The notes beneath the pieces are model-generated. The model had not been told where the DNA came from. It did no database searches and was given only the letters and a program-made list of their open reading frames with translations. From Conexibacter sp. SYSU D00693 (GTDB taxonomy: Bacteria; Actinomycetota; Thermoleophilia; Solirubrobacterales; Solirubrobacteraceae): a DNA stretch of 64,000 bases. This document shows positions 7,466-15,563 of the stretch, in pieces. Made by a program: the position numbers and the translations under genes. Within the stretch, counting starts at the first letter, position 1; each line of letters starts with the position of its first letter. The stretch is taken from contig NZ_CP070950.1 in NCBI RefSeq assembly GCF_017084525.1, positions 744,001 through 808,000 of the forward strand, read 5' to 3'.

Positions 7466-8314
7466 GTGCTCCCGCAGCGCGGACCCGAGGCCATCAGCCC
7501 GACGGCCCACTACACCGGCCACGTCTGGGGTCGCCACGGCCTGTCGGACCCCGAGCTCGCCACCCGCGAGGGCCGGCTGCTGTTCGAGCTGCTGCGTCCC
7601 GCGATGCTGGCGAGCAGGGTCCTCGGCGGGCCGACGGTCGAGGGCCAGCTGCTGGCCCGCCACCGGATCATCGACGCGGTCCTGGCCGACGCGATCGACG
7701 ACGGCCGGGTGACGCAGGTGGTCGAGGTCGCCAGCGGGCTGTCGCCGCGCGGCCTGCGCTTCGCGCGCCGCTACGGCGACCGCATCACCTACCTCGAGGC
7801 CGACCTGCCGGCCATGGCCCGGCGCAAGCGCGAGGCGCTCGAGCGCGTCGGGGCGCTGTCGCGCCACCACCGGGTCGTGGAGCTCGACGCGCTGCAGGAC
7901 TCGGGACCGCTGAGCCTCGCCGAGGTGGCGCAGGAGCTCGACCCGACCGAGGGGCTGGCCGTCGTGAGCGAAGGGCTCGTGAACTACTTCGACCGCGACG
8001 CCGTCGCGGCGATGTGGCAGCGCTTCGCCGCGGTCCTGCGGGCCTTCCGCACGGGGCTCTACGTGTCGGACCTCGTCCTGCGCCCGGCGGCGAGCGGGCC
8101 GGTGGCCCAGGCCTTCCTGCTGGGCCTCCAGGTCTTCGTCCGCGGCCGCGTGCACCTGCACTTCGAGGACGCCGACCAGGTCCGTCGCGCGCTGCGCAAG
8201 GCCCGCTTCACCGGCGCGCGGGTGCACCGCGGCGACCGCCACCCGGCCGCCCGCGAGCTGCGCGACGACCCGGGCTCGCGGATCGTCCGGGTGCTCGAGG
8301 CGCGCATCGGGTGA
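7466..8314 (+). CDS. class I SAM-dependent methyltransferase (LCM/PPM family)
   Basis: A 282-residue protein of the leucine carboxyl methyltransferase-like family (PF04072 type), which methylates carboxyl or hydroxyl groups, often in secondary metabolism. The SAM-binding motif I is VVEVASGLSPRG (residues about 89-100), followed by an acidic ILYLEAD-like turn (ITYLEADLPAM) and VVSEGLVNYF, the family's motif for the second half of the fold. GTG at 7466 is chosen because TAGGGT at 7454-7459 lies 6 bases before it, consistent with a leaderless transcript. The neighbours do not suggest a substrate. Confidence 0.85.
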   Translation: MLPQRGPEAISPTAHYTGHVWGRHGLSDPELATREGRLLFELLRPAMLASRVLGGPTVEGQLLARHRIIDAVLADAIDDGRVTQVVEVASGLSPRGLRFARRYGDRITYLEADLPAMARRKREALERVGALSRHHRVVELDALQDSGPLSLAEVAQELDPTEGLAVVSEGLVNYFDRDAVAAMWQRFAAVLRAFRTGLYVSDLVLRPAASGPVAQAFLLGLQVFVRGRVHLHFEDADQVRRALRKARFTGARVHRGDRHPAARELRDDPGSRIVRVLEARIG

Positions 8315-8348
8315 TTCCGGGCGCCGTCCGGCGGGCAGGTCCGGGGGC

Positions 8349-8636
8349 GTGATCGAGGTCTTCCAAGCCGAGTGGTGCCCGTACTCCAGCATGGTGCGCG
8401 AGCGCCTCAACGAGCTCGACCTGCCGTTCATCTGCCGGCCGGTCGCCGCCGATCGCGAGAACCGCCACGAGCTGCGTGACCTCGCCGGGACGGAGAGCAT
8501 CCCCGTCGTCCGGCTCGACGACGGCACGCTGCTCGCCGGCGACACGAAGGAGATCCTCGCCGAGCTCGACCAGCGCTTCCCCGAGCCGCCGGGCGCCGAG
8601 GCCCACCGCCGGCAGCTCGCCGCCCACCAGCGGTAG
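8349..8636 (+). CDS. glutaredoxin-like thioredoxin-fold protein (CPYS)
   Basis: A 95-residue protein starting with GTG. The N-terminal strand IEVFQAEW is followed by Cys10-Pro-Tyr-Ser13, the active site of monothiol-type glutaredoxins. Later ESIPVVRLDDG carries the cis-proline (IPVV) and GDTKEILAEL forms the final helix that usually binds glutathione or a similar thiol. The likely role is thiol/disulfide exchange or reduction in the cytoplasm. It begins 34 bases after the methyltransferase gene and may be co-transcribed with it. Confidence 0.85.
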   Translation: MIEVFQAEWCPYSSMVRERLNELDLPFICRPVAADRENRHELRDLAGTESIPVVRLDDGTLLAGDTKEILAELDQRFPEPPGAEAHRRQLAAHQR

Positions 8637-8682
8637 GGCTAGCCGACCCCACGGCCGGCCCGCCGTCTGGGACGGTGGCGCC

Positions 8683-10026
8683 ATGGGGCTCTTCGGGGGA
8701 CGAGGGGAGGACGGCAAGCCGCACCGGCTGCCGGGCTACGCGGCGCTCGCGCGCGAGGACGTCAAGGACGCCCGGCGCCGGCGGCCCGACGTCGACCTCG
8801 CGCCCTACGCCGCGGCGCGCGGCCTCGACCACCTCGGCTCGCAGAACGCGGCGGGGTACTTCGCCGCGCTGCCGCTCGACGAGCAGCTGCAGTTCAACGT
8901 CCTGCGCGGGACGCTGCCCGGCGGGCGTCCCGGCTGCCTGTTCCACTGGGTGCGCGCGTGGCCGGCGCCCAACGGCGAGTCCTCGGGCGGGACGTTCTAC
9001 GGCTGGGTGTGGAACCCGCCGCTGCCGAAGGGCTGGTGGAAGCCCGACAAGAGCGACCTGCCCTACGTCGGCTGGCTCTTCAACGGCCGCGAGGTCGACT
9101 ACGAGGAGGCGGTCGGCATCCCGCACACCGTCGCCGCGACGCTCGTCCCGGAGGCGTCGCTGCTCGGGCCCGGGCCCATCTCGTTCGACAACAAGAGCAA
9201 GCCCTGGCTGGTCGGCGGCCACCGCGAGAAGCTCGGCGCCCGGGGGCTGCGCGGCTTCGACCTCACGGCGGCGACCGAGCCGCCCGCCGCGGTCGTCGAC
9301 GCGCTGATGTCCTCGCGCTTCCGCGACGTCCTGGCCAACGGCGGCGTGCGCCACAAGCTCTTCGAGCTGTTCGTCTCCCACGGGACGCTGTGCGCCCGGC
9401 GCAACGGGTTCGCGAAGACCGAGGCGGAGCTCGACGAGCTGGCAGAGGCGGTCTGCGTCGCGGGCGACGCGCTGCGCGATGCGTGCCTGGCCCTGGCCGA
9501 CCCGCAGCCCTTCGGGCGCTCCCTCCCGACGGCCCCGTGGCCGCCGCAGGGCGTGTCGCTCAGCGGCCGCTTCCCGCCCAGCCCGTGGCTCGAGGCCTTC
9601 CACGGGCTGGCCGCGCGGACCGGGATGGTCCTCGAGGAGCCGGCGCTGCTGCACCGCGCCTTCCCCTCGCTGCCGGTGCCGGGGACCGCCTTTGCGGTGC
9701 TGCGCGGCGCGCTGCCCGAGAGCGGCCTGCCGGGCCGGCTGTCCTTCCACGCCGAGCGGCCGGTCAGCCGCGACAACCAGGGCCGCACGGCGGTCCTGCT
9801 CATGGCGCGGCCGGATGCGGCGACGACTCCGGCCGGCGGCGTACGGCTCGCCGACCGCGGCCTGACCTACGCGGTGCAGGACGGCGTCTTCAGCGCGTGG
9901 ACGCTGCGCAGCAGCGCGCAGCTGGGCGACCTCGGCGACCTGTCCGGGCTCGTGCGGGGCGCGGTCGAGCTGGGGCGGGAGCTCGGCGTGCTGGTGGAGC
10001 CGAGCCCCGCGCCCGCGGCCGCCTAG
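8683..10026 (+). CDS. hypothetical protein, 447 residues
   Basis: A large cytoplasmic protein that I cannot assign. It has Trp/Pro-rich segments near residues 95-130 (WNPPLPKGWWKPDKSD), an internal helical region around 210-270, and a third region that resembles the start of the second (PWLEAFHGLAARTGMVLE). There is no signal peptide or membrane segment and no obvious catalytic motif. ATG at 8683 follows a GC-rich stretch without a Shine-Dalgarno sequence. Its stop overlaps the stop of the convergent gene at 10023-10514 (TAG/CTA). Confidence 0.7.
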   Translation: MGLFGGRGEDGKPHRLPGYAALAREDVKDARRRRPDVDLAPYAAARGLDHLGSQNAAGYFAALPLDEQLQFNVLRGTLPGGRPGCLFHWVRAWPAPNGESSGGTFYGWVWNPPLPKGWWKPDKSDLPYVGWLFNGREVDYEEAVGIPHTVAATLVPEASLLGPGPISFDNKSKPWLVGGHREKLGARGLRGFDLTAATEPPAAVVDALMSSRFRDVLANGGVRHKLFELFVSHGTLCARRNGFAKTEAELDELAEAVCVAGDALRDACLALADPQPFGRSLPTAPWPPQGVSLSGRFPPSPWLEAFHGLAARTGMVLEEPALLHRAFPSLPVPGTAFAVLRGALPESGLPGRLSFHAERPVSRDNQGRTAVLLMARPDAATTPAGGVRLADRGLTYAVQDGVFSAWTLRSSAQLGDLGDLSGLVRGAVELGRELGVLVEPSPAPAAA

Positions 10027-10514
10027 GCGGCCGCCTGCTCCTTCGCCTCCTCGACCGCCAGCGCGAGGTAGCCCTGGCGCACGGTCTCGACGTGGCCGCG
10101 CTGGACCTGGAGGACCTCGGTGGCCAGCCGCTGGACGTCCTGCTCGGCGAGCTTGCCGGCCATCGTCTCGACGATCTCCCAGTGGCAGAGCTCGCCCGCC
10201 TCGGTCATGCTCAGGAACTCCAGACCGTCGAGCGCCTCGACCTCGTCCCCGAGGTAGGCCTCCTCCATCTCGCCGGCCTCCTGCTTGGTCTCGCGCGCCT
10301 TGTCGCGGATGGCGGTCTTGCGGCCCTCGAGGCCGTCCACCAGCGCGTCGGTCTTGCGCTCGGTCTCGGCGGCCTCCTCGGTCATGCGGCGCAGGTCGTC
10401 CTGGACGTCCTCGGCGCCCTTCATCCGCGCGACGCGCTTCGTGGCGTGCTGCGCGGCCTGCGCGAGGCCCAGCACCTCGGCGAGCTTCTCGTCCAGCGGG
10501 GTCAGGTCGGCCAT
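10023..10514 (-). CDS. helical ferritin-like hypothetical protein
   Basis: A 163-residue protein predicted to be almost entirely helical. The second half has E-x2-H and H-x-E pairs (AGELCHWEIVETMAGKL, then VQRGHVETVRQ) spaced as in four-helix-bundle ferritin-like proteins, but I cannot match a named family. The first half is a charged coiled-coil-like segment (residues 30-75). It starts at ATG 10512-10514 behind a strong Shine-Dalgarno GAGGAGG (spacing 8). It is divergent from soxR, and the 107-base gap holds an operator-like palindrome. A redox or stress role is only a guess from this context. Confidence 0.65.
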   Translation of the reverse strand: MADLTPLDEKLAEVLGLAQAAQHATKRVARMKGAEDVQDDLRRMTEEAAETERKTDALVDGLEGRKTAIRDKARETKQEAGEMEEAYLGDEVEALDGLEFLSMTEAGELCHWEIVETMAGKLAEQDVQRLATEVLQVQRGHVETVRQGYLALAVEEAKEQAAA

Positions 10515-10569
10515 GTCGTCGTCCTCCTCGTGTCGGAAACCGGTGGTCGCGACCGGCCTACCCCGTGAA

Positions 10570-10584
10570 GGGTGCCAGGCACCC
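10570..10584. repeat. GGGTGCCAGGCACCC palindromic repeat, copy 1
   Basis: A 15-bp palindrome with a single unpaired centre base, in the soxR intergenic region next to the putative SoxR operator. An identical 15-mer occurs inside ureF at 29472-29486. Two identical copies 19 kb apart suggest a dispersed palindromic repeat of this genome rather than a gene-specific operator. Confidence 0.6.
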
Positions 10585-10585
10585 G

Positions 10586-10614
10586 TTCAAGTTCGATCGA
10601 GGTTGAGGTAGGGT
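10586..10614 (+). promoter_or_regulatory. soxR promoter and candidate SoxR operator
   Basis: TCAAGTTCGATCGAGGTTGA (10587-10606) is an interrupted palindrome (TCAA-N2-TCGATCGA-N2-TTGA). A -35-like TTCAAG (10586-10591) and a -10-like TAGGGT (10609-10614) flank it with 17-bp spacing, and soxR begins 7 bases after the -10. MerR-family operators lie between the -35 and -10, as here. Normal 17-bp spacing fits autorepression better than the stretched 19-20-bp spacing of SoxR-activated promoters. Confidence 0.55.
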
Positions 10615-10621
10615 GCGCGCG

Positions 10622-11074
10622 ATGGCGGAGTCCCTGACCATCGGCGAGCTGTCGGCGCGCACGGGCGTGGCGACCAGCGCGCTGCGCTTCTACGAGGACA
10701 AGGGGCTGCTGACGCCCGAGCGGACGTTCGCCGGCCACCGGCGCTACCCACGGCCGGTGATCCGGCGGGTGGCCTTCATCGTCTTCGCGCAGCGGATCGG
10801 GCTCTCGCTCCAGGAGATCCGTGCGGAGCTCGACAAGCTGCCGGCCGACCGCGCACCGAAGCGCGGGGACTGGGCCAAGCTCTCGGCCTCGTGGTCGGCG
10901 CGGATCGACGCGCGCATCGCCGAGCTCGAGCGGCTGCGCGAGGGCCTGGGGGAGTGCATCGGCTGCGGCTGCCTGTCCCTGGACCGCTGCAAGCTCGCCA
11001 ACCCGAACGACCGCGCGGCGCGGGGCGGTCCGGGTCCGCGCTACTGGCTCGGCGACGCCAAGCCCGCGGCCTAG
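10622..11074 (+). CDS. soxR: redox-sensitive transcriptional regulator SoxR
   Basis: A 150-residue MerR-family regulator. The N-terminal winged helix (LTIGELSARTGVATSALRFYE, residues 5-25) and the long dimerisation helix (85-110) precede the [2Fe-2S] loop with Cys112, Cys115, Cys117 and Cys123, exactly the C-x2-C-x-C-x5-C spacing of SoxR. Oxidation or nitrosylation of the cluster, commonly by redox-cycling compounds in actinobacteria, switches target promoters on. ATG at 10622 is chosen because a -10 box lies 7 bases before it; a GTG 9 bases upstream would fall inside that box. No soxS is expected; the targets are unknown, with the divergent gene a candidate. Confidence 0.95.
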   Translation: MAESLTIGELSARTGVATSALRFYEDKGLLTPERTFAGHRRYPRPVIRRVAFIVFAQRIGLSLQEIRAELDKLPADRAPKRGDWAKLSASWSARIDARIAELERLREGLGECIGCGCLSLDRCKLANPNDRAARGGPGPRYWLGDAKPAA

Positions 11075-11280
11075 GTGCAGTCGCCGTCGGGGTCGGGGCG
11101 GCGCAGCCACGCACGCACCTCGCCGGCGACGACGACCGGCTCGCCGCTCGTGCGGAAGCCCATGACGGGCAGGTCCTCGCGCGCGATCGCGCGGGCCACC
11201 CACTCCTCGTCGACCTGCAGCCACTCGGCCACCTGGTGCGGGTCGAGGAGCGCGTCGTCCTCCGGCGCCGGCATCGCCAT
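11071..11280 (-). CDS. small helix-turn-helix (excisionase-like) protein
   Basis: A 69-residue protein. DPHQVAEWLQVDEEWVARAI resembles the helix-turn-helix of MerR-like/HTH_17 'helix-turn-helix domain-containing' proteins, followed by a wing-like GFRTSGEPVVVAG strand and AWLRR. Many such short proteins bind DNA; some are phage excisionases, but no phage genes are nearby. ATG at 11278-11280. Its stop overlaps the soxR stop tail to tail. Confidence 0.65.
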   Translation of the reverse strand: MAMPAPEDDALLDPHQVAEWLQVDEEWVARAIAREDLPVMGFRTSGEPVVVAGEVRAWLRRPDPDGDCT

Positions 11281-11307
11281 GGGGCGCAGTCTGCCCGGCG
11301 GCGGGGC

Positions 11308-11988
11308 TCAGCGCAGCTCGGCCAGCGGTCCGCCCCAGTCGGGCGGGGGCGGCGGGACGCGGTAGCCGAGGTCGACGCCCACCCCGATGTCGCCGGCGGC
11401 CCACTTGGCGAAGCTCTCGGCGAAGCGCTCCTCGCGCGCGGCGCAGCCGCCGGACACGCCGCCGTCGTCGCAGCCCCAGCCTGCGGGGATCGCGGCGTCC
11501 AGCCGGCGCTCGAGGGCCGTGGTGACGAGCGCGTAGTCGACGACGTGGCCCAGCTCGTGGAGGGTGAGGCGGATCGTCCCGCGCTCGCCGTAGCGGGCGG
11601 CGGCCGCGAGGTCGAGCGTCACGCGGTAGCGGCCGTCGTCCGTGCGGGCCTCGCCCGCGACGCCGGGGCGCAGCGTCCCGACGGAGACGGTGGTGAGGCC
11701 CGCGACCGCGTCGACGAGGCGGCGGGCCTCCGGCCGTGCGGCAGCCACCGCGCGCAGGACGGCCCGGCGGTCGCCGTCGAGCGTTCCCGGGGCGAACGTC
11801 AGCGGCCCCGGCGCGGGGACCTTGCGGACGTGCGCCGCGTCGGCCGCGGCGTCGGTGAGGCGGTACTGGGCGCCGTCGGCCTCGGGCCGCACCAGCGCCT
11901 GCGCGCTGCGCTGGGCCGTCGACCAGAGGACGGCGACGATGGCGGCGAGCAGCAGGGCCGGGACGAGGACGAGGCGGACGTCTCCCAC
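11308..11988 (-). CDS. membrane-anchored zincin-like metalloprotein
   Basis: A 226-residue protein with one N-terminal membrane segment (residues 5-23) and an extracytoplasmic domain. TLHELGHVVD contains the zinc motif HExxH (His144, Glu145, His148), and about 40 residues later EERFAESFAKWA supplies an acidic residue in the position of a third ligand. This suggests a surface metallopeptidase of the gluzincin type; substrates are unknown. The start is GTG at 11988, without a clear Shine-Dalgarno sequence. It is 36 bases from the end of the ABC permease gene, same strand. Confidence 0.65.
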   Translation of the reverse strand: MGDVRLVLVPALLLAAIVAVLWSTAQRSAQALVRPEADGAQYRLTDAAADAAHVRKVPAPGPLTFAPGTLDGDRRAVLRAVAAARPEARRLVDAVAGLTTVSVGTLRPGVAGEARTDDGRYRVTLDLAAAARYGERGTIRLTLHELGHVVDYALVTTALERRLDAAIPAGWGCDDGGVSGGCAAREERFAESFAKWAAGDIGVGVDLGYRVPPPPPDWGGPLAELR

Positions 11989-12024
11989 GCCCGGGTCATC
12001 GGCCGCCCGGCGCGGATGCTGGAG

Positions 12025-12792
12025 CTACGTGCGCAGCTTGTAGCCGCGGTTGAAGAGCTTGAGGTTGAGCGCGAAGAGCGCGGCGGTCGCGACCGTGAGC
12101 AGGACGAGCGACAGCGCGACGTCGACCTCGGAGTAGCCCAGGAACCCGTAGCGCACCAGGGCGATCATGTAGTAGACGGGGTCGAAGTGGGTCAGGGTCT
12201 GGAAGGGCTCGGGCAGCAGCGACGCCGAGTAGAAGACCCCGCCCAGGAAGATCAGCGGCTGCAGGATGAACGTCTGCGCGAAGGAGACGTCGTCGAACTG
12301 CTCGGCGCGGACGCCGACGAGGACGCCGAGCTGGGAGAAGAAGAAGCCGACGAGGAAGAGCGCGGGCACCAGGACCAGCGGGTGCTCGACCGGGATGTCG
12401 ATGAGCAGCGACGCGGCGGTGAAGGTCAGGACCGCGACGAGCATCCCGCGCAGGAAGCCGCCGAAGGTGAAGGCGACGAGCAGCTCGAGGGGCGAAGCGG
12501 GGGAGGAGAGCTGATCGTCGATGGAGCGCTGGAACTTCTGCTGCAGCAGCGAGGACGAGTTGTTGGCGAACGCGTTGATCGCCCAGGCCATCATGATCAG
12601 GCCGGGGACGACGAAGACGACGTAGTCGACGCCGTGGAGCTGGTCGATGCGCGAGCCGAGCGCGGCGCCGAAGACGCTGATGTAGAGGAACGTCTCCAGC
12701 AGCGGCGCGCCGACGGTCTGGCGCTTGATCTTCAGGAAGCGGTTGACCTCGCGGCGCAGGAGCGCGAGGAAGCGGATCTGCTGGGCGGTCAC
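12025..12792 (-). CDS. ABC-2 type exporter permease
   Basis: A 255-residue integral membrane protein with six predicted membrane segments. The ABC-2 permease pattern is visible: FLYISVFGAALG and FVVPGLIMMAWAI early, and FILQPLIFLGGVFYSASLLPEPFQ before the last pair of helices, the ABC-2 signature region. GTG at 12792 overlaps the stop of the ATPase gene (GTGA), so the pair is translationally coupled and forms an exporter (DrrA/DrrB-like). The substrate could be a drug, lipid or polysaccharide. Confidence 0.88.
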   Translation of the reverse strand: MTAQQIRFLALLRREVNRFLKIKRQTVGAPLLETFLYISVFGAALGSRIDQLHGVDYVVFVVPGLIMMAWAINAFANNSSSLLQQKFQRSIDDQLSSPASPLELLVAFTFGGFLRGMLVAVLTFTAASLLIDIPVEHPLVLVPALFLVGFFFSQLGVLVGVRAEQFDDVSFAQTFILQPLIFLGGVFYSASLLPEPFQTLTHFDPVYYMIALVRYGFLGYSEVDVALSLVLLTVATAALFALNLKLFNRGYKLRT

Positions 12793-13592
12793 AGCGCCTG
12801 GGCCTCCGCCTGGGCGCGCGAGAGCTCCTTGCGGCCGACGAGCTCGAGGTACGCGTCCTCGAGGCTGTGCACGCCGTATTGCTCGGCGAGCTGCGCGTGG
12901 GTGCCCTCGGCGACGATCTCGCCGCCGTTGATGAAGGCGATGCGCCGGCACAGCTGCTCGGCCTCCTCGAGGTAGTGCGTGGTGAGGAGGATCGTCGTGC
13001 CCTCGGCGTTGATGCGCTGGACGTAGTGCCACAGCTCGAGGCGCAGCTCGACGTCCACGCCGGCCGTCGGCTCGTCGAGGATGAGCAGGCGGGGGCGGTG
13101 CATCAGCGCGCGGGCGAGGATGAGCCGGCGCTTCATCCCGCCCGACAGCGTGCGCGTGCGCTCGTGGCGCTTGTCGGTGAGGCTGAACGCCTCGAGCAGC
13201 TCCTTGGTCCGGTCGCGCCGGTCGCGCTTGGGCATCCCGAAGTAGCCGCCGTGGTAGTCCAGCGACTCCTCGATGGTGAGGAACCAGTCGAGGTTGAGGT
13301 CCTGCGGCGCGAGGCCGACCGCCATGCGCGCCTCCTGGTAGCCGTGGACCGCGTCGTGCCCGAACACCCGGATCTCGCCGCCGGTGGGCTGGGCGAGGCC
13401 GGTGGTGCAGTGGATGAGCGTCGACTTGCCGGCGCCGTTGGGCCCGAGCAGGCCGAAGAACTCCCCGTCGGGGATCTGCAGCGAGACGCCCTTGAGCGCC
13501 TCGACGCCCGTGGGGTAGCGCTTGACGAGGTCGCGCAGCTCGAGCGCCGGCGGCGCGTCCGGGGGCGGGGGCGGGGCGGCTTCGAGGTGCAT
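12789..13592 (-). CDS. ABC-2 type exporter ATP-binding protein
   Basis: A 267-residue ATPase of the DrrA/CcmA type. Walker A is LLGPNGAGKST, the signature is TLSGGMKRR, Walker B is LLILDEPTAGVD and the switch His follows in TTHYLEEAE. It pairs with the overlapping permease at 12025-12792. I start at ATG 13592, just before a Pro-rich linker. A TTG at 13631 that overlaps the stop of the AbiEi gene would add 13 residues and cannot be excluded. A perfect palindrome (13590-13603) covers the start codon, so repressor control of transcription or translation is possible. Confidence 0.88.
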   Translation of the reverse strand: MHLEAAPPPPPDAPPALELRDLVKRYPTGVEALKGVSLQIPDGEFFGLLGPNGAGKSTLIHCTTGLAQPTGGEIRVFGHDAVHGYQEARMAVGLAPQDLNLDWFLTIEESLDYHGGYFGMPKRDRRDRTKELLEAFSLTDKRHERTRTLSGGMKRRLILARALMHRPRLLILDEPTAGVDVELRLELWHYVQRINAEGTTILLTTHYLEEAEQLCRRIAFINGGEIVAEGTHAQLAEQYGVHSLEDAYLELVGRKELSRAQAEAQAL

Positions 13593-13603
13593 GCACGTGC
13601 ATG
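13590..13603. promoter_or_regulatory. 14-bp palindrome at the ABC exporter start
   Basis: CATGCACGTGCATG is a perfect 14-bp palindrome that overlaps the likely start codon of the exporter ATPase gene. Its position is typical of an autoregulated operator, but no dedicated regulator is adjacent apart from the AbiEi-like helix-turn-helix protein upstream. A coincidental palindrome is possible. Confidence 0.35.
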
Positions 13604-13627
13604 ATGGCGCTTCGAGTGCGGTTGAGG

Positions 13628-14566
13628 TCAAGCCGCCGGGGCGAGGAGTGCGCGGAGCTGGCGCTCGAGGCGGTCAGGGTCGCGCTTGAGGCGACGGTCG
13701 GTGATGCGGATCGTGCGCAGGCCCGCGACGAGGACGTCGGCGTCGCGCTCGCGGTCCTGCTCGAAGCGGGTCGGCGTCGCGTGGAACTGGCGGCTGTCGA
13801 GCTCGGCGGTCAGGCCGGAGGCCGGCCAGTGCGCGTCGGGGTGGATCGTGCGGCCGTCGGTCAGCGTGAGCGGCGCGTTGAGGAGGGGGAGGGGCAGGCC
13901 GCGCCGGCGCAGGAAGGCGAGGAAGCGGTCCTCGAGCGGGCTGAGGGTGGTGGTGCTGCCGGGCGCGTGGACGTCGAGCAGGGCGCCGAGGGCGCGGGCG
14001 CCGCGGCGCTTGGGGTGGCGCGCGATGGTGTCCCTGACGGCCTCGAGGTCGAGGACGCGCTGGACCTCGGCCTGGTCGATGAGCCGTTCGAGCCGGCGCG
14101 TGGCGACCATCCCGGCCATGTCGAGGAGCGTCAGCGGCACGGCGGTGCAGCGAAGGCCGTGCAGCGTGGTGACGTCCTGCTCGCTCAACGCCCGGACCGC
14201 CGCGGTCCGGACGCCGTCGTGGTCACGCCTGCGACCGGCGATGAGCACGTCCACGGGACCCCCGCTCCCACCTTCGACCAGGCCGAGGAGACGCGCCGCC
14301 GTCCAGCGCGCGAGGACGGCGTGCGGTCCGCACGCGAGGAGGGCGGCGCGGAGCCGGCCGCGCGGGGTCCGCACACCGTGGCGGTAGACCCCTCGGTGCT
14401 CGTCGCGCAGCACGCCGTCGCGGCGAAGGCGCCGGATGACGTCGGGCGAGACCCCGAGGGCCAGGAGCTCTTGCCGGCTGGCCACGCCGTCGCGCGCGAG
14501 CATCGCCGAGGTGATCGTGCGGACTTGATGGTCGCCACGCCCATCAACTCCGCGCGGTCGGCTCAC
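13628..14566 (-). CDS. AbiEi antitoxin-like HTH protein with DUF559 domain
   Basis: A 312-residue protein with two parts. The N-terminal winged helix (LARDGVASRQELLALGVS, then RRLRRDGVLRDEHRGVYRHG, residues about 23-65) is the type IV antitoxin AbiEi domain. The C-terminal part (about 215-305: RFLAFLRRRGLPLPLLNAP, then LTAELDSRQFHATPTRFEQD and ADVLVAGLRTIRIT) resembles DUF559, a Vsr/endonuclease-like fold. No AbiEii toxin gene is nearby, as is usual for the many orphan copies in Solirubrobacterales-type genomes. The start is GTG 14566 or, closer to the domain, ATG 14503. Confidence 0.75.
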   Translation of the reverse strand: MSRPRGVDGRGDHQVRTITSAMLARDGVASRQELLALGVSPDVIRRLRRDGVLRDEHRGVYRHGVRTPRGRLRAALLACGPHAVLARWTAARLLGLVEGGSGGPVDVLIAGRRRDHDGVRTAAVRALSEQDVTTLHGLRCTAVPLTLLDMAGMVATRRLERLIDQAEVQRVLDLEAVRDTIARHPKRRGARALGALLDVHAPGSTTTLSPLEDRFLAFLRRRGLPLPLLNAPLTLTDGRTIHPDAHWPASGLTAELDSRQFHATPTRFEQDRERDADVLVAGLRTIRITDRRLKRDPDRLERQLRALLAPAA

Positions 14567-14591
14567 CCCGCCGACGATGTCACCGCCCGCG

Positions 14592-15497
14592 CTACGGCAT
14601 GCGCGCGGTCTCGCGCGCCTCTGCGCCGCCCGGGACGGCGGCAGCGCGCGGCGCGGAGGGGTGCGCCGCGCGCCTGCCGATGCGGAACATCTGGTCGTTC
14701 ATGAGGCGCATGACCAGCTCGTACAGCGGCGGGCAGAGCCGCTGGAGCAGGAACGCCGCCTGGATGTCCCGGGACGTGTAGACGAGGTACTGGCCGCGCT
14801 CGACGCCCCGCAGGATCCGCTCGGCGACCTGCTCGGGCGTCTTGGCGTGGCGCTGGAAGTGGCGCGTCATGCGCCGGAGGTCGGGGTGGTCGCGGTCGAC
14901 GCCGGCGATCTCGACGGTCCCCACCAGCGGGGTGTCCACGCCGCCGGGACAGACCAGCGAGACGCCGATGCGGTAGCGGGCGAGGTCGAAGCGCAGGACC
15001 TCGGAGACGCCGCGCAGCCCGAACTTCGCCGCGCTGTAGGCCGCGTGCCACGGCAGGCCGAGCAGGCCCGCGGCGGAGGAGACGTTGACGAGGTGGCCGC
15101 CGCGACGCGCGTCCATCATCGCCGGGACGAAGGACTCGATGACGTGGATGGGGCCCATGAGGTCGACCTCGACCATCGTGCGCCAGTGGCGGTGCTCGAG
15201 CGCCCGGACCGAGCCCCACGCCGACGTGCCGGCGACGTTCATGACGACGTCCATCGACCCGAAGGCGGCGTGGACGTCGTCGGCCAGGGCGCGGACCGCG
15301 TCGAGGTCGGTGATGTCGAGCGACCGGGCGAGCAGCACCGTCCCGCCGGCGCGCTCCACCTCGGCCACCGCGCCGTCCAGCGGCTGGAGGTCGGTGAGGA
15401 CCAGGCGCGCGCCCCGGCGCGCCGCCGCGACCGCCGTCGCCTTGCCGATCCCGCTCGCCGCGCCCGTCACGAGCACGGCCTTGCCCTGGACGCTCAT
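14592..15497 (-). CDS. short-chain dehydrogenase/reductase (SDR)
   Basis: A 301-residue classical SDR. The NAD(P) motif TGAASGIGKA is at residues 11-20, NVAG at 87-90, the catalytic Ser in NVSSAAG near 140, and Tyr154/Lys158 in YSAAK; PGGVDTP follows. It would oxidise or reduce an alcohol/ketone, possibly a lipid or steroid. ATG 15497 follows a G-rich stretch. It lies 66 bases downstream of the P450 gene on the same strand, so the two may act on the same hydrophobic compound. Confidence 0.9.
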   Translation of the reverse strand: MSVQGKAVLVTGAASGIGKATAVAAARRGARLVLTDLQPLDGAVAEVERAGGTVLLARSLDITDLDAVRALADDVHAAFGSMDVVMNVAGTSAWGSVRALEHRHWRTMVEVDLMGPIHVIESFVPAMMDARRGGHLVNVSSAAGLLGLPWHAAYSAAKFGLRGVSEVLRFDLARYRIGVSLVCPGGVDTPLVGTVEIAGVDRDHPDLRRMTRHFQRHAKTPEQVAERILRGVERGQYLVYTSRDIQAAFLLQRLCPPLYELVMRLMNDQMFRIGRRAAHPSAPRAAAVPGGAEARETARMP

Positions 15498-15563
15498 CCC
15501 CCGCCGTCGGCCCACGAACAGCGATGTTCGCAGCACGGGACGCCGGGGCGCAAGCCGCCCGCG

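Noticed and set aside
13593-13631. TTG at 13631 as the ABC ATPase start
   Set aside because: Possible by overlap with the upstream stop, but it adds 13 residues with two cysteines not typical of the family, and ATG 13592 is available.
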